Source: Betaproteobacteria bacterium SG8_40 (lineage in GTDB: Bacteria; Pseudomonadota; Gammaproteobacteria; Burkholderiales; Eutrophovitaceae). From it: a stretch of 6,033 nt of DNA. Where the stretch lies: contig LJTS01000182.1 in assembly GCA_001304425.1 (NCBI GenBank), positions 1 through 6,033 of the forward strand, written 5' to 3'. The notes below the pieces were generated by a model, which made no database searches, was not told the origin of the DNA, and saw only the letters and a list, made by a program, of their open reading frames with translations. Each line of letters opens with the position of its first letter. Position 1 is the first letter of the stretch. The translations under genes and the position numbers were made by a program. Positions 5,370 to 6,033 of this stretch are shown piece after piece.

Positions 5370-6033
5370 TCAGCCCCGCAACGACTTGCGAGCCGCCTGT
5401 ATTGCCAGCCTGACCTGGGATGGTGCAGTGCCGCCAACATGGTTGCGCGCGGCCAGTGCGCCGCTCAGGGACAGCTGATCGAGTGCGTCGGTCTCGATCA
5501 GCGGCGAGAACTGACGCAAATCGTCGAGCGTCAGGTCGGACAAATCCACGCCTTTTTCCGCAGCCAGCCGCACGGCCCGCGCAACGGCTTCATGCGCTTC
5601 CCGAAACGGCAAGCCTTTCCTGACGAGATAATCTGCCAGGTCAGTCGCGGTGGCAAAACCTTCCCGGGCGGCGTTGCGCATTGCGTCAACATCGACCTCG
5701 ATGCCGGTGAGCAGGTCCGTGTAGATGCGCAGCGTCGCAATGATGGTGTCAGCCGTGTCGAACAAGGGCTCCTTGTCTTCCTGGTTGTCCTTGTTATATG
5801 CGAGTGGCTGGCCCTTCATCAGCGTCAGAAGCGCGACCAAGTGACCATTGACCCGTCCGGTCTTGCCACGGACCAGTTCCGGCACGTCGGGATTCTTCTT
5901 CTGCGGCATGATCGAAGAGCCTGTGCAAAAGCGGTCTGCCAGGCGGATGAACCCGAAGCGCGGATTCATCCACAAGATCAGTTCTTCCGACATTCTCGAC
6001 AGATGCATCATCAACAGCGCCGCGTCGGCGCAA
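5370..6033 (-). CDS. argH: Argininosuccinate lyase, C-terminal part (5' end beyond window)
   Basis: Catalyses the last step of arginine synthesis, splitting argininosuccinate into arginine and fumarate; cytoplasmic homotetramer of the fumarase/aspartase superfamily. About 220 residues are visible, against some 460 in the full protein, so roughly the first half is missing at the window edge. The visible part opens CADAALLMMHLSRMSEELIL, like the central helix of E. coli ArgH. The superfamily signature GSSIMPQKKNP follows at visible residues 38-48, the flexible loop carrying the catalytic serine, then RGKTGRVNGHL and QPLAYNKDNQEDKEPLFD, all hallmarks of ArgH over fumarase or aspartase. The C-terminal domain includes FREAHEAVARAV and the closing RNHVGGTAPSQV. 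The TGA stop is at 5370-5372. The frame is open to the edge with no sign of damage. The next gene on the same strand is the fructosamine kinase, 126 bases on. Confidence 0.97.
   Translation of the reverse strand, partial: CADAALLMMHLSRMSEELILWMNPRFGFIRLADRFCTGSSIMPQKKNPDVPELVRGKTGRVNGHLVALLTLMKGQPLAYNKDNQEDKEPLFDTADTIIATLRIYTDLLTGIEVDVDAMRNAAREGFATATDLADYLVRKGLPFREAHEAVARAVRLAAEKGVDLSDLTLDDLRQFSPLIETDALDQLSLSGALAARNHVGGTAPSQVRLAIQAARKSLRG

Overview
The window is a gene-dense stretch of a GC-rich bacterial chromosome (roughly 60% GC by eye). All seven genes lie on the minus strand, so transcription runs from high to low coordinates. Gene content, high GC and protein style suggest a proteobacterium, plausibly beta or gamma; this is an inference and no marker here fixes the taxon. 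I see no mobile element, CRISPR array, tRNA or rRNA.

Region 1 (6033 down to 5370) is the 3' half of argH, argininosuccinate lyase, cut by the window edge. After a 126-base gap that can form a two-part stem-loop comes region 2 (5243 to 4326), a fructosamine-kinase-family protein (YniA/FN3K type). It probably phosphorylates sugar adducts on proteins as part of glycation repair.

Region 3 starts after a 220-base intergenic stretch that holds a weak terminator-like hairpin and a plausible sigma-70 promoter. It is a complete-looking branched-chain/hydrophobic amino acid type (HAAT, Liv-like) ABC transporter operon: a secreted substrate-binding protein (4105-2753), a 75-base spacer with a 12-bp GC palindrome, a LivH-type permease (2677-1781), a LivM-type permease (1784-840), a LivG-type ATPase (843-58), and the first 23 codons of a LivF-type ATPase (71-1, running off the window). 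The last four genes overlap each other by 4, 4 and 14 bases, which points to translational coupling. Together they would form a periplasmic binding protein, a permease heterodimer and an ATPase heterodimer. The ligand cannot be named from sequence: amino acids, amides, urea-like compounds or aromatic acids are all known for this family.

Nothing here looks like an undescribed system. The points worth a second look are a degenerate ABC signature motif in the LivG-type ATPase, a P-loop cysteine in the fructosamine kinase at the position of the known redox switch of the family, an unusually long binding protein with a possible disulfide pair, and two intergenic secondary structures.
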